Source: Sphingomonas paeninsulae
GTDB taxonomy: Bacteria; Pseudomonadota; Alphaproteobacteria; Sphingomonadales; Sphingomonadaceae
DNA: 64,000 nt
Assembly: GCF_003660165.1 (NCBI RefSeq)
Contig: NZ_CP032829.1
Location: 744,001-808,000, forward strand
Direction: 5' to 3'
In this document: positions 45,484-54,850 of the stretch, in pieces
Position numbering within the stretch: position 1 is the first letter of the stretch
Layout of the letters: every line of letters begins with the position of its first letter
Program-made: the position numbers and the translations under genes
The notes under the pieces: generated by a model
Database searches by the model: none
The model's input: the letters and a program-made list of their open reading frames with translations, nothing else
What the model was told of the DNA's origin: nothing

Positions 45484-46304
45484 ATGAATAAGTTTACAGC
45501 ATTTGCGATGTTTAGTGTTGCCAGCGCCCTGGCCATGCCAGCAGCGGCAGTCGAGAGCGTGATAACCGACTTGAACAGCCCAGTACCTGCCGGGACAAGT
45601 TGGGGCACTCTTCCCGGCGAAAACACAGGCACTGTCACCATAACTGGCACAGCTCCACGCTCAGGCAATGGTTCGCTCGAAATCACAGGTGACAGAACAC
45701 GCGTTCAGACTGGCGTCCAATACGCACCCTTTACGACCGTCGTAGGCTCACTCAGCGATGCACAGAGCCTGACCTTCGACTGGCAAATTGCAGGCGACAG
45801 TGGTCGTCAGGAATACAGCCCGGCCTTGCGTCTGCTCACGCAGAGCGGCGACACGCGGAGCGAGTTGATCTGGGAATCAGCGTATCAGCCTGGCCCGACT
45901 CCGGGAACAAGTGAACAGTCACTGCCAAGTGGCAACTGGTATTCGTCCAGCCCGACCGATCTGTTTTACCAGAATGTGGCGGGGCGGGTCCAACATACGT
46001 TGGTGGGACTCAGAGCTATGTTTTGATGACACTCGCCGGTTGGGCAAGTTCCAGCTATTATGGTGCGGGCGCAACGGTGTCCGGGATCAGTGTCGGAGCA
46101 GGCAGTGGAGCAGGCGCAGATTACCACGCCTTTGCCGATAATGTGACATACACAACGACGCAGGGTTCAACGACCTACAACTTCGAAACCCTGGTTTCCG
46201 CGGCTCCGGAACCAGCAACCTGGGGCATGATGATTGTCGGCTTCGGCATTGTTGGCGGCGCGACCCGACGCCAGAAGCGTGGGGAGCGCGCGCTGCTCGC
46301 TTAA
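45484..46304 (+). pseudogene. Secreted PEPxxWA-CTERM protein, interrupted by a one-base frameshift
   Basis: The ATG at 45484 with GGGAGAG upstream gives a signal peptide (MNKFTAFAMFSVASALAMPAAA) and a beta-rich body. That frame reads LFYQNVAG and then stops at 46026. A second frame encodes GPTYVGGTQSYVLMTLAGWA and the sorting signal PEPATWGMMIVGFGIVGGATRRQKR. One extra G in the run at 45981-45984 joins them to 273 residues. PEP-CTERM proteins are processed by an exosortase and released or surface-attached. Whether truncation is real or a sequencing error is open. Confidence 0.8.
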
Positions 46305-46326
46305 AAAATCACTCGCTAAATACAAA

Positions 46327-46360
46327 CGGCCGCTGGTTCATAACCAGCGGCCGCTTTTTT
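46327..46360 (+). terminator. Rho-independent terminator after the PEP-CTERM gene
   Basis: Perfect 12-bp stem CGGCCGCTGGTT with AACCAGCGGCCG, loop CAT, then C and six T (46355-46360). It ends 36 nt before the convergent desaturase stop and serves the plus strand. Confidence 0.92.
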
Positions 46361-46396
46361 GCATGCTACTAAAAAGAAACATCAAACAACCTGCGT

Positions 46397-47500
46397 TTAA
46401 GCCACCCCCCGCATCGTATTTGCCATCAAACTACGGACCAAACCCGGCAGTCCTGCATAGCTCGCCTTATGATAGGGCGAATCCTCGGTCACGGCCGCCG
46501 CAATCCGCCGGTGGGCCTCTCCCAGTGCATGATATGGCAAACTGGGCAACAGGTGGTGCAGCGCGTGATAGCGCAGCCCCACGGGCGCCCACAGCGCGGG
46601 CAGCAAGGTCGGCGGTGGCACATTCACCGTATCCAGATATTGCGCGGTCACCGTCATCGTCTCGCCGTCGTTTTCCCAAAGATGCGCGACCAGCGTCCGC
46701 ACCTGATTGAGTACCGCGACACCCGAAGCCACGCCCAGAAAAATCAGGAACCCGCGCAACGGCACAACCCCGGTCGCGACCAGCGTCAACAGCGTGATTG
46801 CCCAGATGCTCGCGCCAGCTTCGAACCAGTGCCACAGCGTCCGCGCCTCACCCTCGGGCGCACGGCGGCGGAATGCGGGGTTGATCGCCAGTCCCGAATA
46901 TTGGGCGACGATCCGTTCACGAAGTTTCGGAAACACCACGCCCAGTGGCGTCAGCACCGCAAACCGGACCAGCAAGACAATCGGCGCCAGCAATGAAACG
47001 ACAACGAACAGCGGCAACGAATAGGGCTTCATCAGCGCCAGCGGCAAATATTCGGGATCATCGGTCGTGCCGTAACGCGTTCGCGCATGATGAAGCGTAT
47101 GAACGCCCTCATAGAGGAACGACGGCACCAGCATCGGAATACCCATCAGCAGGTTCCAGCCAATGCGGAAACCCGGCACCGACGAATGCTTCATGTGCGT
47201 CAGTTCGTGAATAAAGCTGCCCGCACGATAGAGCGCCAACACGGACGCGACAGCCGCAAGAATCGCCCAGCCGACGGGCACCAACACGATCGCCGCATAC
47301 AGCGCGCCATAGCCAAGCACAGCCGACCCCAGCATGTCGCCCCAATATATGGCCGGACGGGCGGCGGATATGTCGCGGGTCAGCTCGGCCGCAGCCCTCA
47401 GCATCGCCATATCGTCCGCGATCCGAACACGCGCCGCAGGGGCCGTCAGGACTGTCGGCGCTTCGGCTTCGAGGCCGTCCAGAAGAAGTGAGCTTTTCAT
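46397..47500 (-). CDS. Membrane fatty acid desaturase family protein
   Basis: 367 residues from the ATG at 47500 (MKSSLLLDG). The three histidine boxes for the di-iron site are HELTH, HTLHH and HALHH, among four to six membrane helices. Family members desaturate or hydroxylate acyl chains, including sphingoid bases. It is divergent (125 nt) from the ceramide-synthase candidate, which favours a sphingolipid acyl substrate; that is inference. Confidence 0.85.
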   Translation of the reverse strand: MKSSLLLDGLEAEAPTVLTAPAARVRIADDMAMLRAAAELTRDISAARPAIYWGDMLGSAVLGYGALYAAIVLVPVGWAILAAVASVLALYRAGSFIHELTHMKHSSVPGFRIGWNLLMGIPMLVPSFLYEGVHTLHHARTRYGTTDDPEYLPLALMKPYSLPLFVVVSLLAPIVLLVRFAVLTPLGVVFPKLRERIVAQYSGLAINPAFRRRAPEGEARTLWHWFEAGASIWAITLLTLVATGVVPLRGFLIFLGVASGVAVLNQVRTLVAHLWENDGETMTVTAQYLDTVNVPPPTLLPALWAPVGLRYHALHHLLPSLPYHALGEAHRRIAAAVTEDSPYHKASYAGLPGLVRSLMANTMRGVA

Positions 47501-47625
47501 GATCGTCGGTTCGTATCGAAAGATAATGGCAGCACCGTGGCGAATCCAGACCGGCAACCTCGCTCGCGACTTGACACCGCCGACCGAAGGCGGGACTTGG
47601 ACACAAAGTCGAAAGGCGCCGTAAA

Positions 47626-48786
47626 TTGGCCAACATCAACACCGTGACGATCCGCGAAGTCAAATCGAAGGCCGATCGCACGGCATTCGTCGACCTGCCT
47701 TTCCGCCTCTATGAAAACGACCCGAACTGGGTTCCCCCTCTGAAATACGAGGTCCATGGGCTTATCACGCCAGGCAAGAATCCGTGGTTCGAGCATGGCG
47801 AGGCGCAGCTTTTTCTGGCCGAAGCATCCGGTCGCGAGGTTGGTCGCATCTCTGCCCACATCGACTTCCTTGCGCTGACGCAACCCGTCGAACAGGGCAT
47901 GGGTCCGGGGACTGGCAACTGGGGTCTGCTTGAGGCCGAGACTCAGGAAGTCGCCAGCGCTTTGATCGCTCGCGCCGAAGACTGGTTGCGCGCCAAGAAG
48001 ATGACCCGCGTCCTCGCTCCGCTGTCGATTTCGATCTGGGATGAGCCGGGGTTGCTGACAAAGGGGTTCGATCACCCGCCGACGGTAATGATGGGACACA
48101 ACAGCCCCGATTATCAGCCATGGATCGAAGGTGCCGGCTATGCGCCTGTTAAAACATTGCTTACCTACGAAATCCCCATCACCAAGGAATTTCCACCACT
48201 GGTCCAGCGGATCGTCAAATCGGGCGAACGCAATCCCCGTATCGTCATACGCCGCGTCGACAAGAGCAATTTCAAGGCCGAAGCTGCGCTCATCCTGAAC
48301 ATCCTGAACGATGCGTGGAGCGACAACTGGGGCTTCGTCCCGCTGACCGATTCCGAAATCGCCTATGTCGGTAAAAAGCTAAAAGACATTGTTTACGAGG
48401 ACTTGATCCGCATTGCCGAGGTCGAGGGCAAGCCGGTCGCGTTCATGATGACGCTGCCGGATCTGAACGAGAAACTGATGGGCTATGGCGGTTCGCTGCT
48501 CCCGTTCAATTGGGCAAAACTGCTCTGGTGGTTGCGTGCGCCAAAGGTTCGGACAATGCGCGTACCGTTGATGGGCGTGCTGAAGGAATATCAGGCCACC
48601 CGCCTCGCGAGTCAGTTGGCTTTCATGTTGATCGAATTCATCCGTCGCGATGCGATCACGAAGTACGGCTCGACGCGCGGCGAATTCGGCTGGGTACTCG
48701 ACGACAACAAGCCAATGCGTTCAGTCGGCGAAGCGATCGATGGCGTCATCAACAAGGTTTATACCATTTACGAAAAGCCGCTCTGA
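47626..48786 (+). CDS. GNAT-like acyltransferase, candidate bacterial ceramide synthase
   Basis: 386 residues from a TTG at 47626. The N-terminal marks FRLYENDPNWVPPLKYE and GKNPWFEHGEAQLFLAE, and MGHNSPDYQPWIEGAGY mid-protein, belong to a family of unusual long GNAT proteins often misnamed in databases. The bacterial ceramide synthase bCerS of Caulobacter is of GNAT type and, as I recall it, belongs to this group. With spt, acp and an epimerase-type reductase in the same 13 kb, N-acylation of a sphingoid base is a reasonable prediction; I hold it as inference. Confidence 0.68.
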   Translation: MANINTVTIREVKSKADRTAFVDLPFRLYENDPNWVPPLKYEVHGLITPGKNPWFEHGEAQLFLAEASGREVGRISAHIDFLALTQPVEQGMGPGTGNWGLLEAETQEVASALIARAEDWLRAKKMTRVLAPLSISIWDEPGLLTKGFDHPPTVMMGHNSPDYQPWIEGAGYAPVKTLLTYEIPITKEFPPLVQRIVKSGERNPRIVIRRVDKSNFKAEAALILNILNDAWSDNWGFVPLTDSEIAYVGKKLKDIVYEDLIRIAEVEGKPVAFMMTLPDLNEKLMGYGGSLLPFNWAKLLWWLRAPKVRTMRVPLMGVLKEYQATRLASQLAFMLIEFIRRDAITKYGSTRGEFGWVLDDNKPMRSVGEAIDGVINKVYTIYEKPL

Positions 48787-48895
48787 CGGACTCACACGGC
48801 GCGGGCCACCTCCGGGCAAGCGCCATTCTACGTCATGCGCTTTCTATCGACCGTCAGGAAAGCTGGCTCAGAAATGCCGGGCGACCGGTCTTCGG

Positions 48896-49669
48896 TTAGG
48901 GCCTTAGCGTAATCCACGTCGGCGCATGATCGCTGGCCTTTTCCCGCCCCCGATAGTCGCGATCGACGCCGGCATCGCCTAACCGGTCAGCAGCCTCTGC
49001 GCTCAACATCAGATGGTCGATCCGAAACCCCGCATCGCGGGGCCAGGCGTTCATCTGATAATCCCAGAACGTCCATAATTTCTCATTCGGGTGCCGCGCA
49101 TTTAACGCATCAGTCCATCCTTGAGCCGAAAACCTGCGAAATGCCGCACGGCTTTCCGGCTGGACGAGCGCATCGCCCTGCAATCCACGCGGCGACCAGA
49201 TGTCATCGTCGGTCGGTACCACATTATAGTCGCCGGCCAGCACCGTCGGCTTTTCCTCCTCGAGCAGCAAAGCCGCCCGATCCATCAGCCGGTCAAACCA
49301 TTTCAGTTTATAATCGAACTTCGGTCCCGGCTGGGGATTGCCGTTGGGCAGGTAAATCGACGCGATCACCACGCCATCCACCTCCGCTTCCAGATAGCGG
49401 CTGTGTGTGTCGTCGGGATCATCGGGAAGGCCACGAAGCCGCTCGATCGGGTCGTCGCCGCGCGCCAGTATGGCAACGCCGTTAAACCCTTTTTGCCCAT
49501 GCCAGATGGCACCATAGCCAGCGGCGCGAATGTCAGCCTCTGGGAATGTCTCGTCGCTCGATTTCAGTTCCTGTAGGCACGCCACATCGGGCTTTGTCTC
49601 TTCGAGCCACTCAAGCAAACGCGGCAGACGCGCCTTGATACCATTGACGTTGTATGTTGCGATTTTCAT
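48896..49669 (-). CDS. xth: Exodeoxyribonuclease III / AP endonuclease
   Basis: 257 residues. MKIATYNVNGIKARL opening, metal Glu in CLQELKSSDE, GDYNVVPTD with catalytic Asp and Asn, and the closing SDHAP. It repairs abasic sites and has 3'-5' exonuclease activity. Starts at ATG 49669, downstream of erpA by 24 nt. Confidence 0.94.
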   Translation of the reverse strand: MKIATYNVNGIKARLPRLLEWLEETKPDVACLQELKSSDETFPEADIRAAGYGAIWHGQKGFNGVAILARGDDPIERLRGLPDDPDDTHSRYLEAEVDGVVIASIYLPNGNPQPGPKFDYKLKWFDRLMDRAALLLEEEKPTVLAGDYNVVPTDDDIWSPRGLQGDALVQPESRAAFRRFSAQGWTDALNARHPNEKLWTFWDYQMNAWPRDAGFRIDHLMLSAEAADRLGDAGVDRDYRGREKASDHAPTWITLRP

Positions 49670-49693
49670 GCCGGTGCCCCTCGAACGCCAGAG

Positions 49694-50023
49694 CTATACC
49701 GAAAAACTGGACCCGCACCCACAACCGCTGGCGGCATTCGGATTGGTCACCTTAAACGCCGATCCGCCCAGCGATTCGACATAATCGACCGCCGCACCCT
49801 GCACGAGGTCGAGGCTTACCGGATCGACAATCAAGCGTACACCATCGCGCGTCGCGACGCTGTCATCGGCATCAACGCTGTCCGCCAGCCCGAATTTATA
49901 TTGAAATCCCGAACATCCTCCGCCCTCGACCGACAGACGCAGGATAGCAGGCTTGGCCTGTTTCGCCGCGATCGCCGCAACGCGGGCCGCAGCGGATGGA
50001 GTCAGGTCGATTGTTTCGTTCAT
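49694..50023 (-). CDS. erpA: Iron-sulfur cluster insertion protein, ErpA/HesB family
   Basis: 109 residues of the A-type carrier family. The cluster-binding cysteines are in GGGCSGFQYKFG and the C-terminal GCGCGSSF. It passes Fe-S clusters to apoproteins. Choice of ErpA over IscA or SufA is by general pattern only; no suf genes adjoin. Confidence 0.88.
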   Translation of the reverse strand: MNETIDLTPSAAARVAAIAAKQAKPAILRLSVEGGGCSGFQYKFGLADSVDADDSVATRDGVRLIVDPVSLDLVQGAAVDYVESLGGSAFKVTNPNAASGCGCGSSFSV

Positions 50024-50080
50024 GAACTCAAGATAGGCGCGAGCACCCGCATCAGCAAGCAGCCCACGATATTCCGTACC

Positions 50081-51235
50081 TTATTGAGCAGGACCACCCA
50101 TCGCGAGTTGCCTGCTGCCGCTCTGTGCAGGGATCGCCGCCAGATAAGTCGCTGACTGCAAGAATGGCATCGGGTTCACCGCATGGCCATCAAGCCGCAC
50201 TTCATAATGAAGATGCGAACCTGTCGAACGCCCGGTCGAACCCATGCGCGCGATCAGGTCGCCACGCTTCACCCGCTGTCCGGCATGGACAAGCGAAGCC
50301 GAAAGATGACCATAACGTGTTTGAATGCCGCGACCGTGATCGATCTCGACCAGATTGCCGTAACCGCCAGCCCATTCCGATCGTGCCACGATACCGTCGG
50401 CGGTTGCATAGACGTTCGACCCCATCCGTCCGGGCATATCGACGCCGGCGTGCATTGCGGCCGACGAACGAAAAGGATCGCTGCGCACGCCGAAACCGCT
50501 GCTGAATGTCATAGATTCAACGGGCTTCAACGATGGAATGGAAACCGTGCCCTGCTGCAATCGATCGAGCCGTTTCCACGACTGGAACAATGCGCGGAAC
50601 TGAGGATCGGCCTGTCCCTTGGTCGCCGTCGTGTCGATCGGCTCGAAGGGTCCACCCATGGCGGAAACGTTGCGCCCCTTAAGCTGGCGTGGCGCGATGC
50701 CCATCTTGCGAAGCGAAGCGGTCGTCGCGGCATATTGCGCATCGACCACGGCCATCGCTTGCGTTGCCATCGCGGTCTGGCGACCCTCTACAGCCTGAAG
50801 CGGCGCGACGACTGATCCAGCCATCGCAGTCGCCGTGGTCGCCGACGCTGGCATCACAGGGCTGCCTTTGCCGGTCAGGATCGCAGTCAAGAAAGCTTGC
50901 TTTTGATCGACGCGGGCAGCGTGAGCGGCGGCTTCCTGCTTCAGTTTGGCGAGACCGGTCTGCATCGCAGCGACCTTGTGCTGCATCTGCGACACCTGAG
51001 CGTCCTGCGCAAATGCGGCGGTAATCATGGGAGCCGCGCCAGCGATCTGGGCAGTTGCGAAAAGCGAAAGGCCGATCGTCGCAGAAACCACCGACGCACC
51101 GATAGCCTGAGCCCGTGCCGAAAGGTGGATCCGCCGAAGCGTCGAACCATCGTGAAGAAACAGGTCACGAGCCCGGAAAGCGTTGCGAGCTTTTAACACA
51201 AGCCCGTTCACTTCAAAAAAAGTCATACGAAACAT
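50081..51235 (-). CDS. M23-family (LytM) peptidoglycan endopeptidase or activator
   Basis: 384 residues. A cytoplasmic N-terminus of about 45, one membrane segment at about 46-70, a coiled-coil (QMQHKVAAMQTGLAKLKQEAAAHAARVDQKQ), and a LytM domain with FSSGFGVRSDPF, HAGVDMPG, and GSHLHYEVRLDG. The metal ligands H and D (MHAGVDMP) and HLH are intact, so it can be an active D,D-endopeptidase. The ATG at 51235 has GGGGA five bases upstream. Confidence 0.88.
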   Translation of the reverse strand: MFRMTFFEVNGLVLKARNAFRARDLFLHDGSTLRRIHLSARAQAIGASVVSATIGLSLFATAQIAGAAPMITAAFAQDAQVSQMQHKVAAMQTGLAKLKQEAAAHAARVDQKQAFLTAILTGKGSPVMPASATTATAMAGSVVAPLQAVEGRQTAMATQAMAVVDAQYAATTASLRKMGIAPRQLKGRNVSAMGGPFEPIDTTATKGQADPQFRALFQSWKRLDRLQQGTVSIPSLKPVESMTFSSGFGVRSDPFRSSAAMHAGVDMPGRMGSNVYATADGIVARSEWAGGYGNLVEIDHGRGIQTRYGHLSASLVHAGQRVKRGDLIARMGSTGRSTGSHLHYEVRLDGHAVNPMPFLQSATYLAAIPAQSGSRQLAMGGPAQ

Positions 51236-51365
51236 TCAAATCCCCGGGCGACCCGATTCGGAGTTTTTTTGCTTGCCGCTGGAAATTGCCCGTTTCCAAT
51301 CGACAGGGATGTGATGTTGCATCAAGGTTAATATAGGCAACCCACAGGCGACCGGGACGGGGCGG

Positions 51366-51384
51366 GCCGCACTCGAAGTGCGGC
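51366..51384. repeat. Perfect hairpin between bcp and the M23 gene
   Basis: 8-bp stem GCCGCACT with AGTGCGGC around CGA, 64 nt after the bcp stop. No T tract on either strand. The 213-nt gap is otherwise unremarkable. Confidence 0.4.
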
Positions 51385-51448
51385 GAAGCGATGAAATCAC
51401 GATCGATCAGGGAACAAAACTGGCGGTTGTGCGTAACGTTAGGTCGAA

Positions 51449-51916
51449 TCAAATCCGCGTTCGAGCAGCTTCCAGCACTGCGTCGGCGTGCCCGGTAACC
51501 TTCACCTTGTGCCAGATTTCGACCAGTTTTCCGTCGCTTGCGATAAGGAAAGTCGCGCGCTCGATGCCCATATATTTCCGGCCATAAAGCGTCTTTTCGA
51601 CCCATACACCGAACGCCTCACACAGGCTTCCATCGCCGTCAGATCCCAGCGCGATCTTCAGATCATATTTACCGACGAACTTGTCATGGCGCGCCACGCT
51701 GTCTTTTGAAATGCCGACAACTGCAACGCCCGCCGCCGCGAAATCATCGGCCAGCGCCGTAAAATCCTGCGCCTCTCTGGTGCAACCAGTCGTATCGTCT
51801 TTCGGATAGAAATAGAGCACCAGGGGTGCGCCACGATAGTCTGCAATCGACTTGCGCACGCCGCCTGACACATCGAAACTGCCGTCCGGTGCCTGATTAC
51901 CGATTTCCAATGTCAT
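51449..51916 (-). CDS. bcp: Thioredoxin-dependent peroxiredoxin, BCP/PrxQ family
   Basis: 155 residues. Peroxidatic Cys45 in FYPKDDTTGCTREAQ; the usual resolving Cys at +5 is Gln50, so resolution must use another Cys (GSLCEAFG near 98) or an external thiol. It reduces H2O2 and organic peroxides. Start overlaps the glnE stop as ATGA. Confidence 0.9.
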   Translation of the reverse strand: MTLEIGNQAPDGSFDVSGGVRKSIADYRGAPLVLYFYPKDDTTGCTREAQDFTALADDFAAAGVAVVGISKDSVARHDKFVGKYDLKIALGSDGDGSLCEAFGVWVEKTLYGRKYMGIERATFLIASDGKLVEIWHKVKVTGHADAVLEAARTRI

Positions 51917-54618
51917 GCTTTCATCACCTTATCGACCACCGCGTCCCAATGTCGCGAAACACAGTGTTGCGCCACCTGAAGCCGGGCAAGCAAATCCTGC
52001 CAATCATCCGCTCCACAGGCGCGCGCAACGATTTCACGCGTCGCGGGCGCAGGTTCCGCCATCTTTGGCGACACCAACCGCAACGTAACAAGCAATCGCG
52101 TCAGCAAATCATGGGCATCGAGTAAGCCGGGCTCAACCAGCCCTTTCCCGGCCAGTATCGCAATCGCGCTGCCAAGATCGGGCGCGAACCCGGCACGCGT
52201 GGCAAGCTGTTGAAAATGCACAGCGAACTCCAGATCGACCAACCCCCCTTTGGAAAGTTTTACGTCCAGTGGTCCCAATGGCGGCTTGTTCAGCGCGATG
52301 TCGCCCCGCATTTCTACCACTTCCGTGGCCAGTGCCGGAATATCGCGCTCCTGTTCCAGAACCCCTGCGATTATCGCGTTCAAATCTGCGCGGGCAGCAT
52401 CGGACCCGAACACCGGGCGGGCGCGGGTCAGCGCCATATGCTCCCATGTCCACGCATTCTCTCGCTGATATCGGGCAAAGGATTCGAACGAAACAACAAG
52501 CGGCCCCTGCTTTCCCGAAGGACGCAAGCGGGTATCGACCTCGTAAAGCGCGCCTGCCGATGTCGGCGCACTCAGGCCCGCCGTCAGTCGCTGCGCCAGC
52601 CGATTATAATAATGCGAAGCGCCCAATGGTTTCTCACCATTCGATTCCGCATGGAAATCACCAACAAACAGATAGACCAGATCGAGGTCGGATGCATGGG
52701 TCAGCAACCCGCCGCCAAACCGTCCAAGCGCCAGAACGACCATCTCCGACCCTGGAATCTCGCCATGTTTGCGGGAAAAATCGGCGGTCACGGTGTTTGC
52801 AACGGTCACTAATGCAGCCTCTGCGACGCGCGCATAACCAGCCGCAACGTCGATGGGATCGGCACGCCCCTCGACGATCTGGGTGCCGAGCGCAAACCGG
52901 TAGTCGCCCACGATATGGCGCACGCGATCGAATTGAGGTTCAACCTCCCCGCTGCGCTCACGCATTTCCGCAACCAAAGTCGAAACATCGCCAACCGGAT
53001 CGAACGCGCTGGCATCGATCAACCTGTCGAGCAGCGCCGGATGCCCGCCGAGTGCTTCGGCCAGTGTCGGCGCATGGCTGAGTATATCGACAAGTTGCCT
53101 TGTCAGACGTGGTTGCGCCTCCAGCAGGCGGAAAAGGTTGATTGCACTTGGCAGGCCCGACACCAGACGATCGAAAGCAGCAAGCGCAGCGTCAGGATCG
53201 GGCGCGGCGCCAAACGCAACGATCAGTCCCGGCAGCGCAGCCTCCAGCGCTTCGAGAGCGGCCGGACTCCGCAGTGCGCGAACTTTGCCACTTCGCCATT
53301 CACCGATCCGCCGCGCCATTGCCGCCGGATCGGCATAGCCCGCTTTCACCAGCGCGGTTTCTGCCGCCACCGGAACACGCTGCGGCGCATCGCTGTCGAG
53401 CGCATCATACAAGGTACCGATCGCATCGACATGGGGAGCGAGCAGCGCCAGCAAAGCTGCACCGTCATCCAGACCGTGCAGTCGCGCGACACCATCCAAC
53501 GCAATTTGATCCATTGGCAAAGTGTGAGTCTGGCGGTCATCGACCATCTGCAGACGATGTTCGATCGTGCGGAACAGACGGTATGCCGTTGTCAGGGTTT
53601 CCGCCGCTTTCGGTTCGATCCAGCCTGCGTCAGCCAGCGCCACGATCGCGCCCAATGTATTGGGAACCCTTAGTGCGGGATCGCGACCGCCGTGAATGAG
53701 CTGCTGTATCTGGACGAAAAATTCGATCTCGCGAATCCCGCCCCTTCCTCGCTTCAAATCGAAACCCGGCCCAAAAATCTGCCCCGCCGAATGATGCGCG
53801 CGAATGCGCTGCGACATTGCCCGCAATTCGCCGACCGCTCCGAAATCGAGCGAGCGTCGCCACACGAACGGCTTGATGGCGTCGAGGAAATCCTGTCCCA
53901 TACGCACATCGCCCGCCGCCACACGCGCGCGGATAAATGCGGCTCTCTCCCACCCCAAAGCACTCGATTCATAATATGAAATCGCCGCTTCCACCGGCAA
54001 TGCGATTTGCGTTGCCTCTGGCGAAGGTCGCAACCTCAGATCAACCCGAAAGACATATCCGTCGCCGTCACGGGTATTGAGCAAGTTGACCACCGACTTT
54101 GCAATTCGCACCGCACCCTCTGCCGGGTCTTCCCTCGGCTTCAGCGGGACCGTGTTGGGGTCGTAGATCAGGATCGGATCGATGTCCGAGCTGTAATTCA
54201 ATTCGCGACTGCCATGTTTGCCGAGGGCAATCACCGCAAAGCCCGCTGGCTCGACGCCGGGAGTCCGTTGCTCCACCGCCTCGCCAATCGCCATTTCAAG
54301 CGCGCGGTCGGCAAAACCGGAAAGCTCGCCCACCACCCGCTCCAGCGGCAACGCTCCCGCCAGATCGCCGATTGCCACCGCAAGGGCCAGTCGATCCCGC
54401 TCGATACGCAAACGACGCGCAACCGGACCGTCGACTTCCGCTGCGCACGCAATGGCCCGTTCCATATTTCCAGCCTGAAGCAGGGCCGTGATCTCTGGCC
54501 GCCGCTCCATCGCTTCGCGTAAAAATGGCGCATGGCATCGGGCGCGCTCCAGCGCTTCGGCAAAATTTACGGCAGGAGGAGTTTCGATAGCGATCGCTGA
54601 CCTCGTCTCAGGTGGCAC
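51913..54618 (-). CDS. glnE: Bifunctional glutamine synthetase adenylyltransferase/deadenylase
   Basis: 901 residues with two nucleotidyltransferase domains. The N-terminal (deadenylase) site is GSRELNYSSDIDPILIYD at about 127-144 and the C-terminal (adenylylase) site is GGGLLTHASDLDLVYL at about 650. Each is followed by its helical domain. It adjusts glutamine synthetase by AMP addition and removal under PII control. Starts at GTG 54618. Confidence 0.95.
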   Translation of the reverse strand: MPPETRSAIAIETPPAVNFAEALERARCHAPFLREAMERRPEITALLQAGNMERAIACAAEVDGPVARRLRIERDRLALAVAIGDLAGALPLERVVGELSGFADRALEMAIGEAVEQRTPGVEPAGFAVIALGKHGSRELNYSSDIDPILIYDPNTVPLKPREDPAEGAVRIAKSVVNLLNTRDGDGYVFRVDLRLRPSPEATQIALPVEAAISYYESSALGWERAAFIRARVAAGDVRMGQDFLDAIKPFVWRRSLDFGAVGELRAMSQRIRAHHSAGQIFGPGFDLKRGRGGIREIEFFVQIQQLIHGGRDPALRVPNTLGAIVALADAGWIEPKAAETLTTAYRLFRTIEHRLQMVDDRQTHTLPMDQIALDGVARLHGLDDGAALLALLAPHVDAIGTLYDALDSDAPQRVPVAAETALVKAGYADPAAMARRIGEWRSGKVRALRSPAALEALEAALPGLIVAFGAAPDPDAALAAFDRLVSGLPSAINLFRLLEAQPRLTRQLVDILSHAPTLAEALGGHPALLDRLIDASAFDPVGDVSTLVAEMRERSGEVEPQFDRVRHIVGDYRFALGTQIVEGRADPIDVAAGYARVAEAALVTVANTVTADFSRKHGEIPGSEMVVLALGRFGGGLLTHASDLDLVYLFVGDFHAESNGEKPLGASHYYNRLAQRLTAGLSAPTSAGALYEVDTRLRPSGKQGPLVVSFESFARYQRENAWTWEHMALTRARPVFGSDAARADLNAIIAGVLEQERDIPALATEVVEMRGDIALNKPPLGPLDVKLSKGGLVDLEFAVHFQQLATRAGFAPDLGSAIAILAGKGLVEPGLLDAHDLLTRLLVTLRLVSPKMAEPAPATREIVARACGADDWQDLLARLQVAQHCVSRHWDAVVDKVMKA

Positions 54619-54655
54619 GGCGCAACCTTCCGTCCCCTTACCGCGTTGGATCTAT

Positions 54656-54850
54656 ATGGTCCGCAGCGAATTTACAGGCACATTAAGCCAGACACCAGTA
54701 CCCCGACTGGCATCCATGCCCGATCGCGGCGATGGCGTCGGTGCCGCTCTGCGATCGGTATCGCGTGTCGAACGTTCGTTGCCCAACGACATGACGAAGT
54801 TGCTGAACCTTCTCGACGCGATACCGGACCGCATTAACGGTTGCGGCTGA
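54656..54850 (+). CDS. Small NepR-like protein, convergent with ecfG
   Basis: 64 residues with no assigned function by length alone. Its second half, VGAALRSVSRVERSLPNDMTKLL then NLLDAI, resembles the NepR anti-sigma core of the real nepR nearby (VGTALRAAYQQAVDEKIPSDLL). The match has the same GxALR and PxDxxxLLxxL spacing but is two residues shorter between them and lacks the usual Tyr. The gene overlaps the 3' end of ecfG by 17 nt tail to tail. Ribosome site is weak (TTGGA). It could be a second, degenerate NepR, a known situation in other Alphaproteobacteria, or a remnant. Confidence 0.5.
   Translation: MVRSEFTGTLSQTPVPRLASMPDRGDGVGAALRSVSRVERSLPNDMTKLLNLLDAIPDRINGCG

Noticed and set aside
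54619-54655. EcfG promoter for the NepR-like ORF
   Set aside because: No GGAAC on the plus strand upstream of 54656 within 150 nt.
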